Positions 33,555 to 43,219 of a stretch of 64,000 nt of DNA are shown here, in pieces. Origin of the DNA: an uncultured Victivallales bacterium (lineage in GTDB: Bacteria > Verrucomicrobiota > Lentisphaeria > Oligosphaerales > JAFGRS01); contig CAILUI010000240.1 in assembly GCA_903837355.1 (NCBI GenBank), forward strand, positions 1-64,000, read 5' to 3'. The position numbers and the translations under genes were made by a program. Under the pieces are notes generated by a model. That model made no database searches and was not told the origin of the DNA. It saw nothing but the letters and a program-made list of their open reading frames with translations. Positions within the stretch are counted from its first letter, which is position 1. Every line of letters starts with the position of its first letter.

Positions 33555-36197
33555 TCACGGGGCGCGCCGTGGGGACTCCGACCCTTCAGCACCGAAAACC
33601 TGCAGTTCGCTGATCGACATCGAGTACCCCGGCTGGTTCTCACCGTCGGGGCGCAGAGCGCAGATCCGCACGTAGCGGGCGCGGTCGCCGACGGCAATGA
33701 CAGCGGCCGCGCCGGTGGCGTCGGCGGCGTGCGCCACCTCACGCCAGGCCTCGGCATCCTCCGAGACCTTCACCGCATACTCGGTGGCGAAGCACTCCTT
33801 CCCGAAGACGATCCGGATCATGCTCAGCTCATGCACGGCCTGCAGGTCGACGTGATACGTCCATGGCCATTGCATGCTCGCCTGGGCGGCGGTGTCCGGC
33901 CTGCCGTCCACCCCTCCTTCTGCGTAGTTGAGCGCCGATGGGCCCAACTCCGCCGTGCCGTCGAGGGTCAGCAGCTTCGCCGGTTTCCGGTACGCCAGGT
34001 TGGTCCTGCCGTCCACGTCCTGGCCCACGACGTCCTCCCCTACCCCCGCCGGGTGGGCGGCTGCCAGGTCGATGCGGATGATCGTCGCAGGCGGAGCGAG
34101 CTGCTCCGGCGAGAGCGGCACGGAAAGGCGGTCGCCACTCTGCTCGAAGCCGAGCTCGACAGCGGTGTTCATGAGGGTGACTCGCCGGACGGGAGCCCTG
34201 CAACCGCTGAGCAGCAGCCCTGGACGCGCCGGCGTTTGTCCCGTGACCCCGATGACGCCATCCCGACCGACCCCGTTCTTCAGGATGTAGAGGTAGATGA
34301 CCGTGCGCTCGGCGTTGATCACGTTATACCCCCAACGGCCATCGTTGCGCAGCGGACCGGGGGTGACATTGACGTACGCCGGAAGCAGCGACGGCTTGCC
34401 AGCGGGGTTGGCCCAGGCCGCAATGCCCTCGTGGACGCGCTGCTGTGCGGACACGTCCTGCCCTTCGCTCCACCTCAGGCTGTGGTCCAGATCGGCGACG
34501 TGCCCCTCCGCGATCAAGGACAGGAACACTGGCACGTAGTCCTGCCACGTCGCAGTGCATTGGGCGGGAGCCCAGGCCGCCGGAACCTGGGGGCCGGGAA
34601 TGAAGCGCCAGGACTCCAGGCGGTGCTTCTTGAACCAGGGCAGCGGCGTCGGCCAGCAGGCGTAGATCCGTTCGCCCCACGCCGGCCAGCCTTCGCAGCA
34701 GAGCATGTCCCAGTCGAAGGCGCCCTTGGTGGGAACTCCGTTCTTGATGATCACCACATCCTCGTCGTAGGCGCGCCACATGCTGAACACGGCATCCATC
34801 AGCGGGAAGTTCCGGCCGGCGTGATCGACCCAGATCACCGCGGGCCGGTTCTCGCGGTAAGCCTCGTCGCACAGCGTCAGGCAGCCGGCCTGCCCACGGT
34901 TCCTCGGCAGCTCGAGTTCGCCGAGGTAGAGGCCGAAGCGCAGGCCCTGGGCCTCGATGGCCCGTTTGTAGTTGGCGAGAACCTGCGCGCGGGGGTTGTC
35001 AGGCTGGAACTCCGAGGGCCAACGCGGGACGTCATCCGCGGCGCCGTTGCCGTAGCCGATCGGTATGGCCAGGCCATAGCCCTGACGCTTCATCAGTGTG
35101 GCCATGTCTCCGATCTGAGCCGCACTGAGTTTCTCAGGGGAACAGACGAGTCCGATCAAGCCGCACACCTCGACCCAGCGGTTCGGCCGTTCCCGCACAG
35201 TGATGGCCAAATCGGCGTGAGCCGTGGTACCCGCGGCATCGGTCACCTGCACCGTGAACGCAAACGTCTGCAGTGGGCAGTCCGGCGCGATGACGCCGGT
35301 GATGCGACCATCCCCTTGCACTGACAGGCCGGCCGGCAGCGGGCCCCGTGCGACGGCCCAGAGGTAGCCTGGGACCCCGCCCTGGGCCTGCAGGCGCAGG
35401 GCGGGCGCCTTCACCAGGTAGCCTTCGTACCAGCCCTGAACCTGGGCCTTCCAGTTCGTGATCTCCGCCGGGTTCAGGAAGGGCGTGCTGTCGGCCCGGA
35501 CGTATGGCCATTCACGGTATGCGTTTGGCAACGAGGGAGTGCCGATGTCCGCCATGCCGCGGGTGGCAACCACCAGGGGACCGTCGCCGCCCAGTACGGA
35601 ACAGGTCAGTGCCGGGATCGGGCGGCCGTCTCTGTCCGTCACGCTCAGGTAGAAACCGAGCGGCCCTGCCGCCCGGTTGGCCACTTTCACCAGCAGCCGA
35701 TTCCATCCCGGCTGGAGGGTGACGGGAACCACGGTCTGGTCGCGCACGAGGGCCTCGGCGGGATCGTCGCAGACCGGCACGCCATTGAGCCAGACCTTGC
35801 AGGCGCTGTGGTAGGCGAGGCCGAGTCGGGCCTCCGCGACCTCCGCCGGAACATGCAGATAGGTATGGGCATATACCACGCGCGCGGCGATGGACACACC
35901 ACGCTTGATCTTGAAGTAGCTGTAGAGGTCGTTGTAGCTGTCGTAGCTGCGGACAAAGAGGCGGTCGTCGAAGTACCGCCAGGTGGCATCGACATGGGGC
36001 CTGACCGTGGTCTCGCCGATCCAGTCGTGCCCGAATCCCGTATTCTGGGCATCGTTTTCAAACGGGTCGGTGACCAGCCAGGTGCAGACGAATGTATCTG
36101 GGTCGGTGTACCAGCCGCGCTCAGCGCCGCCGAGACCCGACAGCGACGCCAGGGCCAGCAGCGCCAGCAGCGCCAGCCCAAGGCTCTTCATGCTCAT
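33555..36197 (-). CDS. secreted GH29-like protein with discoidin domain (paralogue B)
   Basis: 880 residues from the ATG at 36197, which matches the start of paralogue A (MSMKSLGLALLALLALASLS). A longer frame to 36224 adds only nine residues. The domain order is that of paralogue A, and most of the length is near-identical at protein level. The nucleophile-position motif is VIWVDHAG, with His in place of Gln. The most divergent parts are the putative Ig domain and the signal peptide. The gene lies 45 bases downstream of the pectate-lyase-3 gene, so 38234-30766 is probably one transcript. Duplication may have raised dosage or split specificity. Confidence 0.7.
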   Translation of the reverse strand: MSMKSLGLALLALLALASLSGLGGAERGWYTDPDTFVCTWLVTDPFENDAQNTGFGHDWIGETTVRPHVDATWRYFDDRLFVRSYDSYNDLYSYFKIKRGVSIAARVVYAHTYLHVPAEVAEARLGLAYHSACKVWLNGVPVCDDPAEALVRDQTVVPVTLQPGWNRLLVKVANRAAGPLGFYLSVTDRDGRPIPALTCSVLGGDGPLVVATRGMADIGTPSLPNAYREWPYVRADSTPFLNPAEITNWKAQVQGWYEGYLVKAPALRLQAQGGVPGYLWAVARGPLPAGLSVQGDGRITGVIAPDCPLQTFAFTVQVTDAAGTTAHADLAITVRERPNRWVEVCGLIGLVCSPEKLSAAQIGDMATLMKRQGYGLAIPIGYGNGAADDVPRWPSEFQPDNPRAQVLANYKRAIEAQGLRFGLYLGELELPRNRGQAGCLTLCDEAYRENRPAVIWVDHAGRNFPLMDAVFSMWRAYDEDVVIIKNGVPTKGAFDWDMLCCEGWPAWGERIYACWPTPLPWFKKHRLESWRFIPGPQVPAAWAPAQCTATWQDYVPVFLSLIAEGHVADLDHSLRWSEGQDVSAQQRVHEGIAAWANPAGKPSLLPAYVNVTPGPLRNDGRWGYNVINAERTVIYLYILKNGVGRDGVIGVTGQTPARPGLLLSGCRAPVRRVTLMNTAVELGFEQSGDRLSVPLSPEQLAPPATIIRIDLAAAHPAGVGEDVVGQDVDGRTNLAYRKPAKLLTLDGTAELGPSALNYAEGGVDGRPDTAAQASMQWPWTYHVDLQAVHELSMIRIVFGKECFATEYAVKVSEDAEAWREVAHAADATGAAAVIAVGDRARYVRICALRPDGENQPGYSMSISELQVFGAEGSESPRRAP

Positions 36198-36242
36198 GTC
36201 TCTCTCTTCCGTTGGCTCGGGCATGGCACGGTGGGTGGCACA

Positions 36243-38234
36243 CTACGGCTCGTAGGCGGTCACAAGCGGGACGTTGTCCGACCACTTGAGCCACTCTGCT
36301 CCGCGAGGGTAGACATTGGCCTTGGCAAGCTCCCTGGTCTCTCCGGCCCGCATCTCTCGCAGTGTGGGTGTCACGTGCGCGCCGGTATGGGAGATCGTGG
36401 CGTAGGATGCGGAGAAGCGACTTCGCCCTTCCACCAGGAAGCGTGGGAAGGAGCCGGGTTTGTACTCATCGGGAGTGCGGTTGTCGTAGGTGAAGAGCCC
36501 GAGGATCTCGGTGCTGCCACCCGCGCTGGTTGCGGCATCGGTCGATGGATTCTCGGCCTTCATCCCGAACACCCACACGGTGCCTCCCCGGTTGACCAGA
36601 TGGGTCGGTCCGAACGCTTCGGGGTTGAGTTGGCGGGCCCATACTTGCTGGGGGAACAGGATATCAAGGCTGGGCATCGCACAGTCCTCGATGAACAGCG
36701 ACCCGCATCCCGCCGTATTGCGGACACCACTCATCTTCAGCCCACTCAGCATGGCCCCCTTGATGACCAGAGTCCTCGGTGAGGCATGCTCGATGAAGGC
36801 CATGCCGGACCCATTCCAGTCCTCGGGGAAGACCTTCAGTTGCTCGATGAAGACGGCATCGCCGGAAGTGTGTTCCACCCGGATCACCGGCTTGTTCGAG
36901 GCCTGCCAAGCCCCGGCGGGCGCGTAGAGCTGGGAGCGGAGACAAGCCAGACGCCGCACCTCGCCGCGAACGATCAGCGTATCCTTGACGATGTAGCTTC
37001 CGCCGGCAACGGGGGGCAGATAGACCGTTGTCCTGCCGCTGTCGATTGCTGCCTGGATGGCCGCCGTGTCGTCCTCTTTGTCCATGGGATTGGCGCCGAA
37101 GCTCATCACGTTCGCCCAGTTGGCGAAGTCGTTGTCGACGTACTCGGGCGTCTCCCGCACGGGCAGTCCCAACGAACGGCCGCCCGAATCGGGGAATGCC
37201 TTGAGCACCGGGGCACTGGTCCATTCCTCGATGGTGGCCATGGTCTGTCCGGTGACCGCGGCTCGATAGCCGCCCGTCCTGATGTTGCGGAGGAAGAGCT
37301 GCGAAGGGCCGGTTTTCGCGTCCTTGGGCGTGTTCGTGGTGTAGACGATGGCGTCTGTGTCCGCGGTACCGCCCTGCAGATCCGCATCGACCAGAAGCGT
37401 GTACGACACATCGTTGGCCCAGAGGTCCTTGGCATTCTCGATGGCGGGACCCTTGTTCGTGCTGCTCAGGCCGCGGATGAAGATGGCATTGCCGCGGTTC
37501 TGGATCCCGACCTTCCTCTGGTTCCTCAGGGTGATGAACTCGAAGGTCACGCTCTGGTGCATATTGCCGACGACGATGGCGCTGTCGAAACCCTCGACGG
37601 TGACGTTCTTGAACAGCACTGGCCCGATCCACTTGCGGGTGAGATCCACGCCGACGATGCCCGCGCCGTCGCCAGACCGGATGACGACATTCTCGACGAT
37701 TCCCTGGTTGTGGGCCAGGTAATCGAGGCCCATGGCGCCTGGGTTCCCCTTGCCCGTGTCGAGCGTGAGGTCGCGGAGGCTGGCCGCGAACATGACACCG
37801 GCCGAGGTCTCGGGAGTGGCGCCGGCCAGTTCCGAGGAACGCGCTACCGTGCGTCCCGTAGCGACGAGGGGGCGCGGTAGCTTGGGGTCCTCAAAGCCGA
37901 CGCACTGATCCAGCAGTCTGATGACCGTTCGGTCGCGGTTCTGGCCCTGCAACACCATAAAGCGAAGGAAGTCTATCGTGTTTTGGACGAGATAGGTCCC
38001 CTCCGGGAGATAGACGATGCGGTTGTTGGTGTCCTGGCTGCCGTCGTTGGCTCGACACGCCCGCAGGAGCGCCTGCGTGTCATCCGTGACGCCGTCTCCC
38101 TTCGCCCCGAAGTCGCGAACGTTGGCAATGCTCGCGTCGGCGGGGTAGATCACCTCGCGGGAGTCGGCATGTGCCGCAGCACCTGCAATGGCCGCAGCGA
38201 GAATCGCGACCCCTGCCAACGGAGTATACCGCAT
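36243..38234 (-). CDS. secreted pectate-lyase-3 superfamily beta-helix protein
   Basis: 663 residues from the ATG at 38234, chosen because it begins a signal peptide (MRYTPLAGVAILAAAIAGAA). Two pectate-lyase-3 domains are visible. The first starts NVRDFGAKGDGVTDDTQALL (about residue 38), with GTYLVQNTIDFL. The second starts NVMSFGANPMDKEDDTAAIQ (about residue 330), with TTVYLPPVAGGSYIV. Right-handed beta-helix repeats run between and after them. Such proteins are lyases or glycosidases acting on uronic-acid or rhamnose-rich glycans, or phage-tail-like binders. Codon use is somewhat less GC-rich than the flanking genes. It is first in the unit with the GH29-like pair. Confidence 0.7.
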   Translation of the reverse strand: MRYTPLAGVAILAAAIAGAAAHADSREVIYPADASIANVRDFGAKGDGVTDDTQALLRACRANDGSQDTNNRIVYLPEGTYLVQNTIDFLRFMVLQGQNRDRTVIRLLDQCVGFEDPKLPRPLVATGRTVARSSELAGATPETSAGVMFAASLRDLTLDTGKGNPGAMGLDYLAHNQGIVENVVIRSGDGAGIVGVDLTRKWIGPVLFKNVTVEGFDSAIVVGNMHQSVTFEFITLRNQRKVGIQNRGNAIFIRGLSSTNKGPAIENAKDLWANDVSYTLLVDADLQGGTADTDAIVYTTNTPKDAKTGPSQLFLRNIRTGGYRAAVTGQTMATIEEWTSAPVLKAFPDSGGRSLGLPVRETPEYVDNDFANWANVMSFGANPMDKEDDTAAIQAAIDSGRTTVYLPPVAGGSYIVKDTLIVRGEVRRLACLRSQLYAPAGAWQASNKPVIRVEHTSGDAVFIEQLKVFPEDWNGSGMAFIEHASPRTLVIKGAMLSGLKMSGVRNTAGCGSLFIEDCAMPSLDILFPQQVWARQLNPEAFGPTHLVNRGGTVWVFGMKAENPSTDAATSAGGSTEILGLFTYDNRTPDEYKPGSFPRFLVEGRSRFSASYATISHTGAHVTPTLREMRAGETRELAKANVYPRGAEWLKWSDNVPLVTAYEP

Positions 38235-38746
38235 ACGCCGCACCCCTTTGCTGCGCCTGAAGCCCCGGCGGTTCAGGTGAGCCGCCCAAGTGCCTGAACT
38301 GGCACCATCAGCCATGCCTCGCGAACATACTGCACTCATGCAAGAGGTCCACGTCCCAGCCTGGTCAGGCCCCGCGCCTGGTGCTGGCGTGGCCGGCCTG
38401 CAACTTGGCCCAGTCTGCGTACCAAGGCGCCGGCGTGAAGCGCCGCGCGAAGATATGACGCTGGGGCGCCAGTCCCCACAGACCCCGGTGGATCCGCTCC
38501 TGGTGTCCCAGAACCGCTCGACGGCGGCAAGGCGCTTGGGTCGACCAGTCGCCGCCGCTGCCGATGTCCTGGTTGGCGGCGAACAACGGCTCGCTCGGCT
38601 CCCTGACTCCGCAGTTCCTGCCGTACCTGGGTCTGCTCACCTGTCGCTCGCATGCGGTGCGGCGTCTGGCTGGCGACCGCGAGGAAGCGCTATTGTACTC
38701 AATTCAAGCACCCATGCAAATGCCCGACGAATGCGAGGAGCGCTCT
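38235..38746. other. divergent intergenic region with a possible gene remnant
   Basis: About 510 bases between divergent genes, which must hold both promoters. On the minus strand, 38365-38640 stays open and reads protein-like text (NQDIGSGGDW, HRGLWGLAPQRHIFARRF, TPAPWYADWAKLQ). It has no plausible ribosome site and no recognised family, so it could be the remnant of another enzyme. Just before the plus-strand gene the ribosome site GAGGAG is clear. Confidence 0.35.
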
Positions 38747-41700
38747 GTGGACACACGAGGCAACAGGGGCTTGGCCTGCATCGTGGCCGCGGTCGTGCTG
38801 GCCTTCCTGGGTTCCTGGGCGGGCGTCAGCGGCCAGCCGGCGGACGCCGGTGTCCTGGTCTCGGAGACGTTCGCCGACGCTGAGGCTGCCCTCGGCCGCT
38901 GGGAGTTCCAGGGCGGTCCAAAGGCCACCCTGGCGCTCGGGCCAGCGGGCGAGGGGAGCCAGGCCAAGGCGGTCTATATCGACTACCGCGAACGCGCCGT
39001 CTGGCGGCTGCTCTCGCGCCGGGCCTTCGCGTTGCACGCTGGCGGGCAGTACACCCTCACGGCCCGAGTACGCCGTAACCTCGGCTACGGCGAGACCCGC
39101 CTGCTCGCGGAAGCCGTGGGCGCGGCGGCACCAACGGTCCTGGCCGAAGCGGAGGTGATCGACCGCAGCAATACGCCCCGCGAGTTGTCGGTTGTCTTCC
39201 GGGTGGCCGCGGACACGCAAGCCCGTATTGGCTTCGACGCCGACGGCTATGCGGAACTCTGGATCGAGAGCATCCGGCTGCAGCAGAACGTGCCACCCAT
39301 CCCCAGTTACACCACCGGCATGCTCCTGCCGGCACGCTCGCCCACCGCCCAGGCGCGCTTCCGCACCGGCGCCTTCCTGGAAGCGGAGGACATCGTCGCA
39401 GATCCGGCAGCGTTCACCCCCCAGGACAGCGATGGCGATGGCCGCTGGGCGCTCTGCCGCCTCGAACCTGCCAGCAATCCCTGGCTGTTCTCCGACGAGA
39501 CGGTCCTGAAGTCGGACACGACCTCAACCGAGGAGGGCGGCGACCCGCCGGCACTACAGTTGACCGCGAAGGGACTGCTGCCGGGTCCTTACGAGGCCAT
39601 CCTCTCTGACCCGCAGCGCGACGCCGCCGTCTCCCTCGATGGACGGACCTGGCGACGGGTGCAGGGCGGTGCCGGCGAGATCAACCTGGGGCTGCTCGAG
39701 GTGAGCGGGGATCTCTCGGTGTGGGTGGCGCACCGCTTCCTGACGGCCGCCAACCCCGGCCCCATCTACATCGACTACCTGCGCCTGATGCCTGTCTACG
39801 CCGCCGCGCGTGGCCTCGAGAAGCCGCTCGCTGCCGCGCCGGCGCCCGCTCCGGCGCCCGTGCAACAGGCCACGCTACGGTTGGTACAGAGCGCGCCTGT
39901 CCCCCGGCGGGCGGAATGGGTCACTGCAGGGATGCCGTTCGCCCGCGGGGCGTTCCGACCGGGCGACGGCCTCAGCCTCAGCGGCGTGACGCAACTCAGC
40001 ACGGAGCCGCTTGTGCTCTGGCCCGACGGCAGCGTCAAGTGGCTGCGCCTGCGGTTCCAGGCAGACACCGACGCGGCGTCCAGGGAGTTGCCGGTGACGT
40101 ATGGGCGCGCGGTGCCGCCGGCTGCGCCTGTCCAGCCTGCCGCCGCGGCGACAGAAGTGCGCGCTCGTGATGGCGGGGTCGCGCTCGCGGGCGGGGCCTG
40201 GGACGGTCTGGAGTTCGCGGCGCGCCTGCGCACCGCCGGAGGGGCCTGCTACGACCGTCTCCAGGTAGAACCGAGTAAAAAAGCTGTAAGTTATTTAAGA
40301 GAAGATATATACAGCGTTTCCTCCGGACATTTCATGGCGGCCGATGGCAGCCAGGCGCCGCTCGCCTTCCAGGCGGTCGTGACGGCGGTTGCGCCGCGGA
40401 CGCTGAGCCTGCGCTTCGCGGTGCTTAACGAGTCTGACGAACGCTACGAGCCGGAGAAGGGTTGCAGCCCCGCGCTGGCGTTGACAGAGCTGGCCCTGGT
40501 GGTCAACGGCCAGCGCGTGGCCCCGGTCGTGGTGCAGTGGCCCGGGGCCGCGCTGCCATGGGCTGGCGCCGCGCAGGTGCTGCAGCAGGCCGGGACCGGC
40601 GGCTGCGTGGCTGAGTTCAAGAGCGCCTGGAGTCTCCGGTCGGGCGCTACGGTGGTGGCCTCTGGCGAACGGACTGAGGGCTGGCTCGATCTTCGCGGTC
40701 CCGGCGCCGGGCTGGCCGTGGGGGTGCGCGAGTTCCTCGAGCGTTCTCCCCAGACCCTTGCCGTCCAGAGGGCCGGGGAGGGCGCAGCTGTCGAGGTCGG
40801 CATCTGGCCTCTTCTCGCCGAGGGGCGGGTGCTGCGCTTTGCCCAGGGCACGCGCCTGACGACGGAGATCGCCCTGGTCCGGCATGATGGTGACCTTCCG
40901 GAGCCCGAGCGCACGGCGCGCCTGGCTGCGGTCCTCGATCCCCTGCAGGCGTGCTTCACGCCGGCATACTACTGCCAGACGGGCGTCTTCGGGCCGCTGA
41001 GCGCGACCCGCGACCCACGCTTCGCGGGCTACTACAGCGGCGCTGAACACACGCTCAAGACTATGCGCACCAAGCACATGCGCTATGGACTCGAGGATTG
41101 GGGAGATACCTTCGATCGCTGTGGCTACGTGCGCACGGAGAGCATCCTCTGGACAAACATGGAGTGGAACTACGTGGCCACGCTGGTACTGGAGTTCGTG
41201 CGCAGCGGCGAGCCAGAGTTCTGGCAGGCAGCGCAGCAGGCGGCACGGCACTTCGTGGACGCCGATGTGGCGCATGTCTCAGCGACGCCAGCCTGGGCCG
41301 GTGGCGCCTATGTCCACACCGGCGACACCCGCGAAGGCCACCAGGTCGACCCGCCTGACTTCGCGCATGCCGGCTGGCCGGAGGGACTACTGTGGCTCTA
41401 CTACATGGCCGGCGATGAACGGTTTCGCGAAACCTCGATTGGCCTGGCGGACTACGTGGTTCGGAACCTGCCCCCCGACGGTCCCTACCAAGGACAACCG
41501 CCCTTCAGCATGTGGAACTGCGACCGTCAGGCCGGCAACCCGATCCTTACCCTGGCGGCAGTCTGCGAACTGACCCACGATCCAGTCCATCGCCTGGCCC
41601 TGGACCGGCTGGTGGACTTTGCCGTGCGCGTGCAGGACCCGAAGCTGGGGTGCTGGTCCGTCCCGAACTACGAGGAGCCCTCGCGCCACTACCCGAGCCC

Positions 41701-42064
41701 CGCCTGGGGCGCGGTCCTGCCGCGCGGCCTGTACCGCTACTGGGAAATGACGGGTGACGAGCGCGTCGCCCGCGCCTTCCGCCGCCTGGGGGACTTCCAC
41801 CTCGCGCAGCATCCGCCCGAGGCGCGGCATTACCTGAAGCCGGGCTCGTACTACCGGACGAACTTCTACTTTGTCACGGAGGCGTGTGCCTTTGCGACGC
41901 TGTTTGCGGCGGACCCGCAGGCACTGATCGAGAAGGGCTTGGCGCCCCTGGCCGAGGTGTTCCCACCAGCGTCCGCCAAAGCTCTGGACGCGCGCGGCGC
42001 GCCGGGCGCCCTGAGCGGGGCCAGTCGACTGGCCGGCGCCGCTGCCAGGTTCCGAGCGAACTGA
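38747..42064 (+). CDS. secreted PcRGLX/YetA-like exo-rhamnogalacturonan lyase-type protein
   Basis: About 1,105 residues. The GTG at 38747 has GAGGAG six bases upstream and opens a signal peptide (MDTRGNRGLACIVAAVVLAF); an ATG at 38714 is the alternative. Two jelly-roll binding domains come first (about 35-190 and 195-360), then a Pro/Ala-rich linker (AAAPAPAPAPVQQ). The PcRGLX/YetA-like RIFT-barrel domain follows (RAEWVTAGMPFARGAFRPG ... LVLWPDGSVKWLRLRF). The long C-terminal half is an alpha/alpha-toroid with YYSGAEHTLKTMRT and DTREGHQVDPPDFAHAGWPE. PcRGLX enzymes (PL26) split rhamnogalacturonan. A 54-bp AT-ending-codon patch interrupts the composition at 40265-40318. It is the first gene of the 38747-47216 operon. 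Confidence 0.75.
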   Translation: MDTRGNRGLACIVAAVVLAFLGSWAGVSGQPADAGVLVSETFADAEAALGRWEFQGGPKATLALGPAGEGSQAKAVYIDYRERAVWRLLSRRAFALHAGGQYTLTARVRRNLGYGETRLLAEAVGAAAPTVLAEAEVIDRSNTPRELSVVFRVAADTQARIGFDADGYAELWIESIRLQQNVPPIPSYTTGMLLPARSPTAQARFRTGAFLEAEDIVADPAAFTPQDSDGDGRWALCRLEPASNPWLFSDETVLKSDTTSTEEGGDPPALQLTAKGLLPGPYEAILSDPQRDAAVSLDGRTWRRVQGGAGEINLGLLEVSGDLSVWVAHRFLTAANPGPIYIDYLRLMPVYAAARGLEKPLAAAPAPAPAPVQQATLRLVQSAPVPRRAEWVTAGMPFARGAFRPGDGLSLSGVTQLSTEPLVLWPDGSVKWLRLRFQADTDAASRELPVTYGRAVPPAAPVQPAAAATEVRARDGGVALAGGAWDGLEFAARLRTAGGACYDRLQVEPSKKAVSYLREDIYSVSSGHFMAADGSQAPLAFQAVVTAVAPRTLSLRFAVLNESDERYEPEKGCSPALALTELALVVNGQRVAPVVVQWPGAALPWAGAAQVLQQAGTGGCVAEFKSAWSLRSGATVVASGERTEGWLDLRGPGAGLAVGVREFLERSPQTLAVQRAGEGAAVEVGIWPLLAEGRVLRFAQGTRLTTEIALVRHDGDLPEPERTARLAAVLDPLQACFTPAYYCQTGVFGPLSATRDPRFAGYYSGAEHTLKTMRTKHMRYGLEDWGDTFDRCGYVRTESILWTNMEWNYVATLVLEFVRSGEPEFWQAAQQAARHFVDADVAHVSATPAWAGGAYVHTGDTREGHQVDPPDFAHAGWPEGLLWLYYMAGDERFRETSIGLADYVVRNLPPDGPYQGQPPFSMWNCDRQAGNPILTLAAVCELTHDPVHRLALDRLVDFAVRVQDPKLGCWSVPNYEEPSRHYPSPAWGAVLPRGLYRYWEMTGDERVARAFRRLGDFHLAQHPPEARHYLKPGSYYRTNFYFVTEACAFATLFAADPQALIEKGLAPLAEVFPPASAKALDARGAPGALSGASRLAGAAARFRAN
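40265..40318 (+). other. in-frame AT-ending-codon patch (18 codons)
   Basis: Inside the PcRGLX-like gene, 15 of 18 consecutive codons end in A or T, including AAA AAA, TTA, AGA, ATA and AGT. Flanking codons almost all end in G or C. The frame is kept and the residues (VEPSKKAVSYLREDIYSV) fit a normal protein. See also 60832-60885. Confidence 0.7.
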
Positions 42065-42082
42065 GTGCCGGAGGCCCGCACC

Positions 42083-43219
42083 ATGCCCCGCAAGCTGATC
42101 TGGCCCACCCACAGTGACCTGGCCATCCGCACCACGCCGACGGTGCTGCGGGACGAGTACCTGGATCACATGACCTTCCGCCGCAACGATCGGCCGCTGT
42201 TCACCGAGATCTTCGGGCCGCTGGTCGGCCTCAAAGAGGAGTGGCTGGAACAGGGCGCCACCCCGGAGGAGTTGGACTTCTCCGCCTTCCGCTACCGCTG
42301 CCCCGCGACCGGCGGCATCCCGGTGAACACCGGGCAGATGGGGCAGCTCTGCCAGCCCTGCGTGCTGGCGGAAACGGACGAGTTCATCCTCTCACGGGAC
42401 AGCCTGGGGCGGACCATGCGCCTGTACAAAGGCGTGGCCACGCTGCCGCTGCCCGAGAGCGGCCATCCGGTCAGGACCATGGACGACTGGCGCCGGATCC
42501 GCCCCCTCTTCGAGTTCTCGGAAACGCGGCTGGCAGAGGACTGGGAGGCCACGGCGAGAGCGCACCTGGCCGCCGGCCGGGCGACGGTCGTCAGCATCCC
42601 CGGCGGCTTTGACCTGCCCCGGCAACTCATGGGCGAGGCGGGCGTCTGCGTGGCGTACTACGACCAGCCCGAGCTGATCCACGACATTCTCCGCACCGTG
42701 GGCGACACGGCAGCCCGAGTGCTGGATACGGTATCGCGCGCCGTGACCGTGGATATCCTCAGCGTGCACGAGGACATGGCCGGCAAGTCCGGCCCCCTCG
42801 CCGGCCCGAGGCAGGTGCAGGAGTTCATCCGGCCCTACTACCGGCGCCTCTGGGGCCTCCTGGCCGAGCGCGGCGCGCGCCTGTTTGATCAGGACAGTGA
42901 TGGCGACATGAACGCGGTCATCCCCGCCTTCCTGGACGCTGGCGTGAACTGCATGCACCCCATGGAACCAGCCGCCAATATGGACATCGTCAAGGTGCGC
43001 CAGCGCTACGGCGCCCGCCTGGCCTTCTACGGCGGTATCGACAAGCATGTCCTGCGCCGCAGCCCTGCCGAGATCACGGCGGAACTCGAGTACAAGATCC
43101 CGCCCCTGGTGGCGACCGGCGGCTGCGTCCTCGCTTTGGACCACCGCATCCCCAACGGCACGCCCCTGGCCAACTACCGCTTCTACCTGCAGAAAGTGTG
43201 GGAGATGCTGTCGTGCTGA
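42083..43219 (+). CDS. URO-D-superfamily protein with DxD in place of HxC
   Basis: 378 residues from the ATG at 42083 (GGAGG eight bases upstream). The frame also opens at a GTG at 42065, right after the previous stop. It is a URO-D barrel with no signal peptide. The position of the zinc HxCG motif reads DQDSDGDMN (Asp271-Ser-Asp273-Gly), so thiolate zinc binding is lost and a different metal or chemistry is likely. Late motifs are LAFYGGIDKHVLRR and ALDHRIPNGTPLANYRFY, typical of URO-D-like proteins next to glycosidases. It follows the PcRGLX-like gene by 18 bases and overlaps the truncated URO-D gene downstream. Confidence 0.75.
   Translation: MPRKLIWPTHSDLAIRTTPTVLRDEYLDHMTFRRNDRPLFTEIFGPLVGLKEEWLEQGATPEELDFSAFRYRCPATGGIPVNTGQMGQLCQPCVLAETDEFILSRDSLGRTMRLYKGVATLPLPESGHPVRTMDDWRRIRPLFEFSETRLAEDWEATARAHLAAGRATVVSIPGGFDLPRQLMGEAGVCVAYYDQPELIHDILRTVGDTAARVLDTVSRAVTVDILSVHEDMAGKSGPLAGPRQVQEFIRPYYRRLWGLLAERGARLFDQDSDGDMNAVIPAFLDAGVNCMHPMEPAANMDIVKVRQRYGARLAFYGGIDKHVLRRSPAEITAELEYKIPPLVATGGCVLALDHRIPNGTPLANYRFYLQKVWEMLSC

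Noticed and set aside
38365-38640. 91-codon minus-strand gene
   Set aside because: The text is somewhat protein-like, but there is no ribosome site and no family; it is kept only as a possible remnant in the intergenic note.
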